Assembly (NCBI RefSeq): GCF_004011695.2
Contig: NC_082419.1
Span: forward strand, 868,001 to 932,000
DNA: 64,000 nucleotides
From: Ascochyta rabiei
Taxonomy: Eukaryota > Ascomycota > Dothideomycetes > Pleosporales > Didymellaceae
Direction of reading: 5' to 3'
The translations under genes and the position numbers were made by a program. The notes under the pieces were generated by a model. That model saw only the letters and a program-made list of their open reading frames with translations, was not told where the DNA came from and ran no database searches. Positions 1-11,128 of this stretch are shown one piece after another; position 1 is the stretch's first letter, and every line of letters starts with the position of its first letter.

Positions 1-84
1 ATATGCTTAATGTGCAAAGATAATGATAAAGGTGATTAATTAATAATTATTTGTCTTAATGGCTTATTTTATGTGTATGTGCTG

Positions 85-127
85 CTACTGTGTCTGTGCG
101 CACAACGACCGGAGTCGCGCAACAACT
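85..127 (+). repeat. Left terminal inverted repeat of Fot1-like element
   Basis: The 43-bp stretch, counting the TA target base pair, is the inverse of 2177-2219 with only a few mismatches. The matching core includes GTGTCTGTGCGC and GAGTCGCGCAACAACT. Confidence 0.9.
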
Positions 128-2217
128 GAAAACCACGTTAATACTTAAAATTAGATGAGGCTATAGAGCCACCCACAACAGCTATTATTTTGAGATTTTG
201 TAGTGTAGTACTAATTAATTACTTGCAAAAAAGATGTACTATTTAAATTTGGCTGGTAACTTGACGTTGCGGCCACGTGATGTGGTTTTAAGTGGGGGAG
301 CTAGGGACGGCGATGGGGGACTACAACCACCAACATTATCCCTAGGACTACGTTTTTAACGCTTTTTTAGCTAGGTTACTTATAAAGCTTTCCTTTTACC
401 CTTTTAAGGTAATTATATAGCTTTTGCAGCATTAAGCTCTTGTTATTAACGCTGCTTTTTAGCCTTCTGTTTAGCCTTCTAATTTGCTGTATTAGCCTTC
501 TCCTTCTTACGCACTACCTTAGCTGCCTCTTATACTACACGCCTCTCCTCCTTCTCCTTCTCCTTAACTAGCTTCTTAGCAGCCGCTACTTCCTTACTAG
601 TAGCTTTTCTAAGCCTCTCCTCCTTCTCCTTACGTTGTCTAACTTGCTTACAGAAGCATGCTTCGTTAACCTTTCTAGGTAACCAGAACACTGCACCACC
701 ATAGTACTCCTGCCGTTGCTGCAAGTCTAAGGTTTTGCTCTTCTTTTTGTGCTTCTTCTGCGTCTTTAGAGTCTTTTTAAGGCTATCTATCTTATACTAG
801 AGGAGTAAGGTTTTAACTAAGATATAGTAGATTAATTGTCTTATCTTTTTAACGTTACTCTTACTCTAGTTTTTAACCACACGCCGCAACAACGTCTCTA
901 TTTTAAGCTAATCCTTGTTGCTATAAACAGACAATAAGGACCTATCTAAATCTAAGCTCTCTAGTGTTTTAACAAAGTAGTAGAGGATAATGTTAGGATT
1001 AAGTAGATAGATACCTGTTGCCTTAAAGAACTTAAGTATTAGCTTTTCAGTAAAGCTACACATCTACGCTGGCCAGCATAGGCAGAAGAAGTCTGCTCTA
1101 GTAATAGGTGTGTTATTTTAAGCCTTATAGATGTGTGTTATAACTACTTTTAAGTACGCTGTTAATAGAGGCTTAAACAGCACTACATTAAGCGGCTGGA
1201 GCGTTTAGGTTAAGTGAGGGGGAAGGACAGCTAGGAGGATCTTGTAGTTATTATAGTACTTAATAAAGTCTATTGTTACGTAGGATCTGTGGCTATCTAG
1301 TATTAAAAGCCTCTACTTTCTTTGTGCTTTCTTCTTAGTGTAGCAATTAAACACCTGCTTAAGCTAGGCAAGGCCTATATCCCCATTTGTCCACCCTAAG
1401 GAAGATAATATAACTATTACAGAGTGTTTTCCTAGCTTAATTTTAGCTACCTAGTCTAATTTAATGCTAGCGTTAGCTAACTTATAGATAATGCCTAGTA
1501 GTAGTACTATTCTATTACTACAAACACACGCTATAAGCGTCTGCTAAGCTTAGTTACTATCCTAGATAGATGCTTTAATCTCTCCCTTTATCTACATACG
1601 CTTGCTAAACATGTGTTTTATCCTGCCTGTAATGCTAATTATAAAGCCCTTCTTATCTATATTATATGTGTAGCAACCCTTAATAGAGTATTTAGAGATT
1701 TTGTGCTATAGCAGGTTAAAGTAGAGCGTATATTTATTGTAGGAATTAGTGTTATAACATAGTTAATCTATCCTAGTAGAGTAACACAAGATAAGATAGA
1801 TAGAGTACTTGTTAATAAAGCAGGTAACCCAGCTCTTACTAACTAAATTTTAAGCTACTAGCAACGCGAAATTCTAGATTATCTCTCTAGTAGGTAGTAA
1901 GTAATAAGTACTAAGCAACTCTATGTACTTTACAAGCTCTATCTCCTGTTGTGGCGTTAAACGTTGCTAGTTAATGTCCTTAGTCTCCTAGGAGTCCTAA
2001 ACGTGCTTGTGTCTCTAAGCTAGAGTTACGTGGTTAACGCTGAACCTAGTAGCAAAATGCTGATACACAAGTTTTTCGCCTGGTTTTAGCGCATTAATTG
2101 CTGCAAGCGCTTTGTTAATAGCTGCCATAGTTGTTGAGTTACGACGCGTCAAAGTATGGTGTAGTTGTGATGATTTAGTTGTTGCGCGACTCTGGTCGTT
2201 GCGCGCACAGACACGGT
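88..2217 (-). mobile_element. Fot1/pogo-like DNA transposon, full length, RIP-degraded
   Basis: A DNA transposon is bounded by inverted repeats of about 41-43 bp that begin CTGTGTCTGTGCGC on the left and CCGTGTCTGTGCGC on the right (read inward), each flanked by TA, the target dinucleotide of Tc1/mariner-pogo elements. The 2.1-kb length and single minus-strand transposase line fit Fot1-type elements. Codons are broken by many TAG/TAA stops, so it cannot act on its own. It abuts the truncated end of the Gypsy copy to its right, which suggests that this insertion, or recombination at it, removed the rest of that retroelement. Confidence 0.88.
446..2128 (-). pseudogene. Fot1/pogo-type (DDE superfamily) transposase pseudogene
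   Basis: The start codon at 2128 opens a line beginning MAAINKALAAINALKPGEK, the typical N-terminal helix-turn-helix entry of fungal pogo-type transposases. Further on, a stretch with YNIDKKGFIISI matches the 'YNMDEKGF' region around the first catalytic Asp of the DDE nuclease. The C-terminus is a lysine/glutamate-rich coiled tail preceded by QEYYGGAVFWLPRK, shared with the two fragments at 6.4-8.1 kb. More than ten in-frame TAG/TAA codons, mostly explicable as C-to-T or G-to-A changes, make it non-functional. The longest intact piece is 64 residues (530-724). Family assignment is firm, subfamily is not. Confidence 0.82.
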
Positions 2218-2219
2218 AG
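2177..2219 (-). repeat. Right terminal inverted repeat of Fot1-like element
   Basis: This is the inverse partner of 85-127, ending in TA. It lies about 50 bp downstream (in element orientation, upstream) of the transposase start codon. Confidence 0.9.
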
Positions 2220-2281
2220 CCCCTAAGTTAACCAAGGTTAACCCTAAAACCCTAACTTGGCTTGGTAAGGTTAGTTATCTA

Positions 2282-5200
2282 ACAATTCTATAGTTATAGA
2301 AGTTATTGCCTTAAGCTGTATATACTTAGAGAGGTAATCTATAATAACTAAGAGATAGCGCAGTACGTTCTTATTAGCCTAAGGGAGGTTAACTATAAAG
2401 TCTATTAAAATCTAGGACTAAAAACAGTTAGTAATAGGCAACAGCTAGAGTAAGCCCTACTGTTAGCGCTGTAATACATATGCACTAAAACAGTAGCAGT
2501 TATAGATATAACACTAAACATCCTGTAACATCCCCTTCTAGTAGAAGTTACGTCTAATAATGTAGAACATGGCGTTAGCACCTAGATAGCCTATTAGGTT
2601 AGATTTGTGTGCCCTTTAGATTATTATAGTTGTAAGTAGCTTCTAATATAGAACCTACGTAACCCTACGCTATAGCAGCGTGCTATAAGCACTAAGCGTG
2701 TAATCTGCAATTTACTAAGTAGTCTTAGCCTTAGGAGGGAACTAGTAGGCCCTATTACAGATAGTAGACAGGTGTGCTATATGCCCTACGTTCTACTAAA
2801 TACCTTTATCCTACAGTAATTGCATATACGTGTTAATAAAAAGTAGAGGTGTACTAGGGTCTAGTGTACTAATTACTAATACTAAAACTAGGGTTATTAT
2901 CCTATAGACCCCCCCTAACCTCCTATTATAGTCCTGTTCCTAGCAGCTTAGCATATTAGGTTAGGCTGCTAGGCATCCTAAGCAGAAGCAAAGGTAGAAA
3001 CAGAACTTTAACAGCTCCTCTGCCTATTAGTGCTGCCTCTTACTTAGCCTGCGCGCTGTTGTAAAGTACTAGAGGTTCTTATAGTTAGTTAGGATAGTAA
3101 ACAGCCTAGCAACAGACCCTAATTCAGCTGCCTAGACCCCTAGGCACTTTATAACAGCAGTTAACTCCTTATTATAGATAGTGTAGTTCTGTTATTCTGT
3201 TATAAGTATAGTAGAGTAGTATACTACTAGGCAAAGCACCTTCCTATACTATTAAGAAAGGCAGCTACCTAGCGCCTTACTAGAGTAGTCTACCTCTAAT
3301 AGTATTTCTTACTTAGGGTTCTACTAGGCTAGAACTAGTTTTGTTATAAATGCGTTCTTTAGCTAGTAGAACGCTGCGTCCTTCTCCTACCCCTACCTAA
3401 ACAGGATATCCTTCCCTATAAGTTAATTAAGTAGGGTAGTAATATTAGAGAAGGCTAGGATAAAGTCCTAGTAGAAGTTAGTAAACCCTAGGAAACTGTA
3501 GACTCTGCATAAAGACTGTAGGGCTTCCTAATTATAGATAGCCTTAACCTTCTTAGAATTAGGATAAATATCCTTTCTAGCTTCTATAATATATCCTAGG
3601 TAGTATACTTCCTTTATTATAAATACGCACTTCTTAGAATCTAAATATAGCCCTATATCGCGTAGGAGCGTAAGGACTCTGCTAACCTTCCCTAAGTAGT
3701 CTGTCCTAGACCTGCTACTGTAAATAAGAACATTATCTAAGTATGTAGTAGCATAATTGCCTAATATCTCCTAAAGCACGCTGTTAATGTAACGCTAGAA
3801 GGATGCTAGTGCCCTAGCTAGGCTAAATAGATAGATCAGCTACTTAAAGAGCCTAAAACAGGTGCAGAACGTAGTAAGGTGCTTATCTCCTTCTACAACA
3901 CAAATCTAGTAAAATGCTAAACAGACATTAACCTTAGAGAACTAGTAGGCACCCCCTAGTGTACGCAAGGTTTCCTTAATAAGAAAGAGCAGGTACTAGT
4001 TAGTAATTATAATGCTATTAAGTGCGTAATAGTCTACGTATATACACTACCCGCTAGAAGACTTCTTAACTAGCAGAACTAGGGCCCCTGCTAGGGAAGA
4101 GGAGGCGTAGATCTACCCTTTATCTATTAGTGCTAACACCTGTTTCTATAGCTTAAGTAGCTAGTCCCTTAGCATGTTATACAGAGGGCCCTAGGGTAGA
4201 GGCTTCTCCTTTCTAGACTAGTTGCGTTATAACTGTATATAGTAATCTATCTAGCCCCTATATAGAGGAAGGCTAGAGGCCTTACTCTTATTAAATAGGT
4301 CCTAAAACTAGACTAACTTAGGGGGAAGAGGGTCTACCTCCTCTGCTGTCCCTTGCGCTCCTAGGGATTAAACTAAGAGGATCTTAGTAATGTTGTAGAG
4401 GCTTGTAGAGACAAACTAGTCCCTAGGCAGGCACTTCTAGAGCCTATTAGCTAGGGTCTTATTAAACTTAGTTACTAACAGGAGAGCTATGTAAACGTTT
4501 GCTGTATGCTATAAGGATTTATAGATAATAAGGTTCCCTACCTATTATATCCTTAGTATGCCCTTTTCTACATCTAACACTACACCCTCTTATTAGAGCT
4601 AGGGTTTCCCTAAAATAACATCCTAGCTTAGACCTAGCACTACGTAGGCTACTGCCTGTAAGCGCTACCTGTCTAAGTTATACCTAAACAGGACTAAATA
4701 GGAGATTATAGACTTTCTACTAGTGCCTACTACTTACGCTAAGCGTTATAGCAGTACCTTAATAAAGTCTCCTCCTAAGCGCGCAGTAAAGTTATTGCTT
4801 ACTATACTAAAGTATTTATACCCTAAGTCTAATAGCATATTAGCCTAAATTACCCTATTAATAAATAACAGAATATAGAATAGGGGCTTGTCTATAGAGT
4901 CTGTAATAGCTCCCCTAGTAGCCTATAATACCCCTACACTAGTAGTCTCCCCTACTAATATACTTTTATAGCGCTTCTAACTTAGACTTATATTAGAAGT
5001 AGCTAGTTTCCCCTATATAAACTAGCCTCTTTCTTACCTAAGATTATTACTACCTATACTATAGTTACTACTGTATTAGCGCAATCCTAGTAAATGTGTC
5101 CTCCTTTGCCGCAACAGGTACACAGGTTAGCCTCCTAGTATTACTAAAATACCTTATTAGGTACCTATATAGCCTAGTTAGAAGCAGACTACTTCTAACC

Positions 5201-6384
5201 CCTATACTTAGCACTGCTGCTAGTACAAACTACAGACTGTTATCTTAATATTACTATCCTTATTACACTTAGGCAGTGCCTAGGTAGAAGTGTAGCGCAG
5301 CTGGTTTTCTATAGCTATAGTCTTAATATCTACAGTAATAGACTTATGTTCTGTAACAGCTACGTTATAATTTTCATAAGTTACTTCTTAGTTTATTACT
5401 ATATTACAGATGTATACGTTTAGGGCCTAGTAGAGCTTTAATAGGTGTTGTTCTCTGTTCTAGTAGAGGCTGCTACTTTGCACTAGTAGCTGCTTAAACT
5501 AGATAAAAAAGTCTAAGAATAACTTGTTAGGACCTTAACAGATGCTTTCTAGCTTTGCCTAGGCCTGTTCCTAGCTGTAGTTGTTGCTGTAGCAGAATTC
5601 TAGGTATACTAGGAAGTCCTCTAGGCTCTATATACCTTAGGTACCCCTAATCTTATAAAATAGAGCTATATCTTGTTATATAGACGTACTAAGCTAGGAC
5701 TATATAAAGGTAAACATATTCTATAGCCTACTAATAAAGGATATGTCTACCTACAGCTTATGTTCTATTATAACCTACTATACCTTAAATAAGGATTTGT
5801 TCCTAGTAAAGGCCTTACCTATAGGAAGAGGTTTTCTATAGGCTGTAGATGTCTGTATAGAGGCATATAGGCCTAAGGTAGACGCTAAAAATAGCGCTTT
5901 ATAAGGCAGGTTAGGGGCTAGGGTAGACGTTAATAGGTACAGCGTTGCTCCTAAGGAGGACAATAGGACTACAGACGTAGGTCTAGTACAGGTATTAGCT
6001 ATTTATACTAGGGACTCTATAAATACATATATATTAGAGTTATTATACTTAAGTAATACTATATACTTATTAGTAGCTAATAAGGCTTACTATAAGTTTA
6101 TTATAAACTATAATATCTAGGCTATAAATTCCTAAAGGGTTAAGAGGACAGATTTGTCTAAAAGGTTATTCTAGGAGCTAGCTAACATAGTATAAGTGCT
6201 AGCTGTTCTCCTAGAAGAAGAGATATAAATATTATAGACTAGCCTTAGGGTAGGATATAATAAGGGTTAATATAGTATTATATCTCTTATAGAGGTAACA
6301 CGTTGTATGTCCTTCTAATATGTCTGTAGTGCACGTGACCGTCCTGTCTCGCTTAAGGCTTAGACAAGGTCTAAGCCTATAACA
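2282..6384 (-). mobile_element. Truncated Ty3/Gypsy LTR retrotransposon, copy 1
   Basis: This is a minus-strand copy of the same family as the element at 18053-26485. For example, the 61-codon gag piece at 5778-5963 and the one at 18474-18659 encode nearly the same peptide (both start MSSLG and end RNKSLFKV). The 5' LTR, gag, protease, reverse transcriptase, RNase H and part of the integrase can be followed leftward. Homology stops in the integrase region near 2282, so the integrase end, chromodomain and 3' LTR are missing, next to the Fot1-like element. All frames carry dense TAG/TAA stops. Confidence 0.82.
6230..6384 (-). repeat. 5' LTR of Gypsy copy 1 (155 bp)
   Basis: The sequence has the same length as, and is collinear with, the LTRs at 18053-18207 and 26331-26485. 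The outer end reads TGTTATAGGCTTAGAC on the minus strand. The inner end should finish CTATAACA but reads CTATAATA, a single RIP-type change. Confidence 0.87.
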
Positions 6385-7232
6385 TTATCTGCCTATAGCA
6401 ACAAAGACTAGCTTAAAATAGAGACGTTGTTGCGGAGGGTTGCTAAAGATGAGAGGAGTAAGGAGGTGAAAAAGATGAGACGATTAATCTACCATATCTT
6501 AGTTAAGGCCTTACTCCTCTAATATAAGGTAGATAGCCTTAAAAAGATTGTAAAGAAGCAGAAGAAGCATAAAAAGAAGAACAAAGCCTTAGATTTACAG
6601 CAGCAAAAGGAGTACTACAGTAGTGCTGTTTTCTAGTTACTAAGGAAGATTAAAGAAGCACACTTCTGTAAAAGGATAAGAAAGTAAGAAGAGAAGGAGG
6701 AAGCACTTAGAAAAGCAACTAATAAGGATTTAGCAGCTGCCAAGAAGCTGGTTAAGGAGAAGGAGAAGGAAGAGAAGCGTGTAGTAAGAGAGGTGGCTAA
6801 GGAAAGGCGTAAGAAGGAGAAGGCTAATACAGCAGATTAGAAGGCTAAACAGAAGGCTAAAAAGCAGCATTAATAATAAGAGCGGAATACTAAAAAAGCT
6901 ATATAATTACCTTAAAAGGGTAAAAGGAAAGCTTTATAAGCAACCTAGCTAAAAAAGTGTTAAAAATATACTTCTAGGGATAATTTTAGTAAACATAGTC
7001 CCCTATTGCTGCCTCTAGCTGCCTTAACTATTACCACCTGCTGTAGCCGCAACGTTAACCTTCTAACAAAATTTAGATAGTACATCTTTTTTGCAAGCAA
7101 TTAATTAATGCTACACTATAAAATCTTGTGATAACAGCTATTATAGGTGGCTTAACAACCTTATTTTTGTAAGCTGCTTAGGTTGTTAGGGTGCGCGTCA
7201 CGCAAATCTGCGTGTTACACGCACAGACACAG
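6385..7232 (+). mobile_element. 3' fragment of a Fot1-like transposon
   Basis: From the LTR edge rightward, the plus strand encodes the last third of a pogo-type transposase (6400-6875, including the Lys/Glu-rich tail and a QQKEYYSSAVF-type segment, with TAG stops). A 3' UTR follows, and the element ends in an inverted repeat (7191-7232) whose inverse begins CTGTGTCTGTGCG, followed by TA. The 5' two thirds are absent. The Gypsy LTR directly at the break suggests the retroelement inserted into this transposon. Confidence 0.75.
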
Positions 7233-7247
7233 TATGTAGCTAACGTA

Positions 7248-8140
7248 CCATGTCTGTGCGCATAATGCGCGGATTCGTGTAATGCGCACCTAACTACTTT
7301 TCCAGCTATAGATAATTAAGACTATAGAGCCACCCACAATAGCTATTATTACAAAATCTTACAGTGTAGTACTAATTAATTAATTGCAAAAAAGATGTGC
7401 TACTTGAATTTTGCTGGTAGTTTGACGTTGCGGCCACGTGATGTGGTTTTAGTTAGGGGAGCTAGGGGCAGCAATAGAGGACAACTACTACCAACACCAC
7501 TAGTATAACTACGTTTTTAACGCTTTTTTAGCCAAGTTGCTTCTAAGACTTTTCTTTTACCCTTTTAGGGTAATTATATAGCTTTTATAGCGTTATGCTT
7601 CTGTTGTTAACGCTGCTTTTTAGCCTCCTGTTTAGCCTTCTGAATCGCTGCGTTAGCCTTCTCCTTCTCACGCGCCTCCTTAGCCACCTCTCTCGCCACA
7701 CGCTTCTCCTCCTTCTCCTTCTCCTCTACTAGCTTCTTGGCAGCTAGAATCTCACGCTAATCTGCTTTCTTAAGCTTCTCTTCCATATCAAGACGTTGAA
7801 CGACATCATATCGATACTCAGCCTCTCGACGCTTACTTGGTGACCACATTACAGCTCCACCATGGTATTCCTGATGCTGTTGGAGTGGCAAAGCATGGGA
7901 CTTCTTTGATCGCTTCTTCTTCTGCTTTAGTGAGCTTTTGAGTTCCTGAACCTCATCGTAGAGTAGTTGATTTTGTATAGAGATGTGGTGGAGTGAGCGC
8001 AGCACTTTCTTGGTGTCCTTGCTGCGTCTATCGCTGGCAATACTCCGTACAAGCGTCTCAACTTTGAGCCAGTCTTTGCCGCTGTATACAGAAGTATTAG
8101 AGTCGTTGGAGGAGACATCAGACTCCTCGTATGCGTGGAG
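7248..8140 (-). mobile_element. 3' fragment of a second Fot1-like transposon, tail to tail with the previous one
   Basis: The left end is a terminal inverted repeat (7248-7290, CCATGTCTGTGCGC at the edge, preceded by TA) homologous to, and facing, the one at 7191-7232 with only about 13 bp between them. The minus strand encodes a transposase C-terminus, intact over 82 codons at 7757-8005 (contains QQHQEYHGGAVMWSPSKRR). It is far less RIP-damaged than its neighbours. Homology to the element at 88-2217 fades near 8140, where unique sequence starts. The 5' part and the other inverted repeat are missing. Confidence 0.75.
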
Positions 8141-8421
8141 CTATTTGTGATAAGATGCAATTCTTTATTGATTGGCTACCCAAGTTGATGAAGACTGAGA
8201 TGTGCCCCAAGATCTATCCATATGATAGTACCTGTGAACATGCAACTATCGAAATGGCTTGTCGAAACTATGTCGTTGTCCTGAGCTGTGGCTCTTATCC
8301 GGCGCCCGCATATCCATGCGACAGGATGTGCTGTAGATACTGGTCGTGTAGTGTCGACGGAGGGTATGAGTCCAAAGCATCAGCAGCCTTGTATGCTAAG
8401 GTTCTTCTCGAATATGATTGA
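8131..8421 (+). CDS. Short Cys-rich open frame at the transposon edge (doubtful)
   Basis: An open frame of 96 codons with an internal ATG at 8155 encodes about ten cysteines in its middle and C-terminal part, including a vicinal CC pair. There is no clear signal peptide. Its first codons overlap the end of the Fot1-like fragment, so if it is real the first exon may lie elsewhere or the start is 8155. I do not recognise the family. The cysteine density is higher than expected by chance for this composition, but one short frame is weak evidence. Confidence 0.22.
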   Translation: MRGAICDKMQFFIDWLPKLMKTEMCPKIYPYDSTCEHATIEMACRNYVVVLSCGSYPAPAYPCDRMCCRYWSCSVDGGYESKASAALYAKVLLEYD

Positions 8422-8502
8422 TATGTCAGAATCCCGTTGACGGGTCATGTTATCTTGACAAGAAAAAATGATGACATTGTAAGATGAACATTGTAACGTT
8501 AT

Positions 8503-9746
8503 CTACGAGTTCGAAATGGAACGAGCGTGCGCCTCAAAGAGTGGAGAGCACTGCTCGAGTGAAAGCTCTTCGCCTCTCTCTAATCTCTGAATATCGGATT
8601 CGTTGAGTGCCTCTTCAGGTGGGAAGCCTACGTAAATTGGGCACGGCAAGCGAATGTGCCTCTCTTGCATTGATGATGTTTGATTATAAGCATAATCGCC
8701 TATAATATGTTGTATCTGCCTCGCGATGCGTTGGTGTACAATGAGCGCACTAAGACTAACAGTTTGCAGGAGCCTGACTGTGTCACACTGGGTCAACACA
8801 AGCACTCTCCAACTGCAAACACCCTTATTAGTTGTATACAAAGACTCCATAGATAAAACCGCGTCGATTTTGTTGGGGAGAATTGCATCTGCAGCCTCTG
8901 CTGTTTGTAAGGTCCATTCGTACGCTACATATTGGCCAGAGTGGTCCAGTTGAAAAGCTTCCACAAGTGTCTTGTTGGAAGAAGCGAATCTGCGTGTCAG
9001 AGCTGTGGGCGTTTGAAAGTCGACGATGTTGTTTCTTGATGTGGAGGCTTGATCTACCGTTATATCTTCTGAGTCGCCCAATTTATAGTGCGCAATCGGG
9101 ATAGCAGGCGGCGTCTCTACCTTATGAGGTTTCGCTGTATGAAACATGTAAGGTTCTATGCAGGTGAAAGGTATGTTGCACCGACTGCACATGTAGTTTC
9201 CATCCGCTATGCCACATCAGCTTCCAGAGTTACTAGCGTTGCGAGCATTGTCATGTTGAACGGGAGCAACGTACAACCTGGACGGAGAATGGATCTGTTC
9301 TGAGCAGCTTGCGGGGGTGTGTACTTTACTGCAACATTCTCGCTGGACGAAGGTAGTCGCGTAGCTGGGGTATCAGATATGCTACCCGTAAAACACGTCG
9401 TGATGTATGATGGAAGCCATCCAAGACAGCTGGAAAACCCCTCGTCTTTCTCAAATTTCGTCTTGTGCCGGATCTCCTCTCCCGATCGCGTACGGTTCCA
9501 ATGCGATGGGTAACCCTCCATAACGATCACGAGCGCTTTTTGTCTCTGTGTGATAATTAGAACTGAGAGTGATAGGGGTAGTATACACATACGTTCGCCG
9601 TCGTAACTGACGCAGAAGCTTGGACCATTGTGCCTTTGGGTTTTACAGAAGATAATGACCTCATGAAAGAAGTCAACCGGTGAAAGACTGTCAGGATGAT
9701 AAGGTGTTGATATGGGGAACGTTGCAGCATTGTGGGAGATGTACAT
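8503..9746 (-). CDS. Hypothetical protein, two exons
   Basis: Exon 1 is 9746-9275 and exon 2 is 9206-8503. They are joined by a well-formed 68-bp intron (donor GTACGT, branch CTGAT, acceptor CATAG) that keeps the frame and gives a product of about 391 residues. I do not recognise it. The join creates a short cysteine cluster, CSRCNIPFTC, which could be a metal-binding knuckle. The rest is soluble, without a signal peptide or clear membrane segment, and the C-terminus has acidic helices. Without the intron the region would look like two unrelated frames. A start further upstream cannot be excluded. It lies in the non-RIP island next to transposon debris and is probably lineage-specific. Confidence 0.55.
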
Positions 9747-11128
9747 GGTATATTATGCACATCAGCCAGCGGAACGTCAGCTCGCTCTCGGACTTTTCAT
9801 CTCATGAAATGACGTCTCTGGGTAGCTATGGGATAGCTTCAGCCAGTCCCCTTCAGTGACGAACGAAACGAAGGGCAAACGCGAGCGCGGATATCAAACA
9901 TGTCAGCGCTTAGGGTCAATACCTGTCAGCTTCGTCGTAAGCCATACTTGTGGCTATCGTGTTCCTACAACAGGGTTCGCGAAAGCAGATCATCGACTCG
10001 TTGAAGTCTGGGCGCGCGACGACAGCACCACCCCTGTATCTTTTTTTACCCGTCTCCACTACGTACCTGAAGAATCGTGGAATTTTCACTCTGAGACGGC
10101 ATCTACATTCCAAATGCATAGACGGCAGCGTATGATGGGGCTAGCCTCTCTTCATCTCACTGGCACCCAACTCGACAGTAAAGTACGATGTGTGCATGTA
10201 TGCAGACGGCGCATCCTGGCTGCTTCTAGTTCATGCATACAATACATCACGCCTCGTGGCCACCTTAGGGCCTGCCTGCCTCGCAAAGTCAAGACACGTT
10301 GTTGCATATTGTACGACCAGAGTTTCTTTGTCCTCGTGATGACTTGCCACCTTTCATACCAGCTGTATAATCAAGAGTTCAACATGAGGATCACACTAAT
10401 TATCTTTAGCCCGGCTTCGGGAGCGTCTCATTGGTTTCACAATCACAGCGTTGTCATAAGCCCTGTGGCCCTGTACAGCTACCTACGAGATTGCATAACG
10501 TCACGAGAGGTTCTGTTTGGATGTGATGTTTCGACCAAAGGAAGATAGATCGCCTGTCGCAAATTTCAGCCGTTGTATGAAACGTTCGATAACAATTCGA
10601 ATGAAAACCTGTACCAAATGGCGATCGAAGGCTCAGGATGTCTTTGTCAGTGAGTTTAGAGTCCTTCTTTCAAATTGGCTGCAACAGAAGCAGCAAAGCA
10701 AATGACCGGGGGATGAAAGAGCGGTAAAACATACGATTGAACGACCTCTCCGCCTCATGAGGGTGTGCATGATTTATCTTGGACAGCAGCCGCTCCGGAT
10801 CGCTCTCTTATCAACTACTTCCCTCAGCAACCGGCGCAAATGGTGCGCATAGACGTATACCATAACAAGCAGGCATCTCGTGAAGATCCAGATGCACTCA
10901 AAGGGCGTTATCGGGAAATAGACAACGGTGGGAGACAATAAGGCCGTGGCGTGAGTCAAATCTGTGACCGATGTTGGTGGCGCTGGGAAAACTTGATTGG
11001 GGACGATCTGTTCTAGACTAACCGCTTTGATTAAAACCTTTGGTTCAAAGCAATGCGGTTAGCATATAAGTTATAGCCAGATTGGCCTCCTGAAATTGCT
11101 ACGTCCTGACTATTCCACGCACCACAAC
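9747..11128. other. Intergenic; one weak open frame
   Basis: This sequence has near-normal composition. A plus-strand frame at 9856-10548 (230 codons) is open but has an unstructured, basic and Cys/His-scattered composition, no recognisable domain and no supporting introns. I treat it as probably non-coding. There is nothing else I can support. Confidence 0.4.

Noticed and set aside
2220..2281. True telomere
   Set aside because: Only two CCCTAA-like units in unrelated sequence, with transposons on both sides; it is interstitial.
9856..10548. 230-codon plus-strand frame
   Set aside because: No domain, biased and irregular residue use, no splice partner. Probably chance openness in normal-composition DNA.
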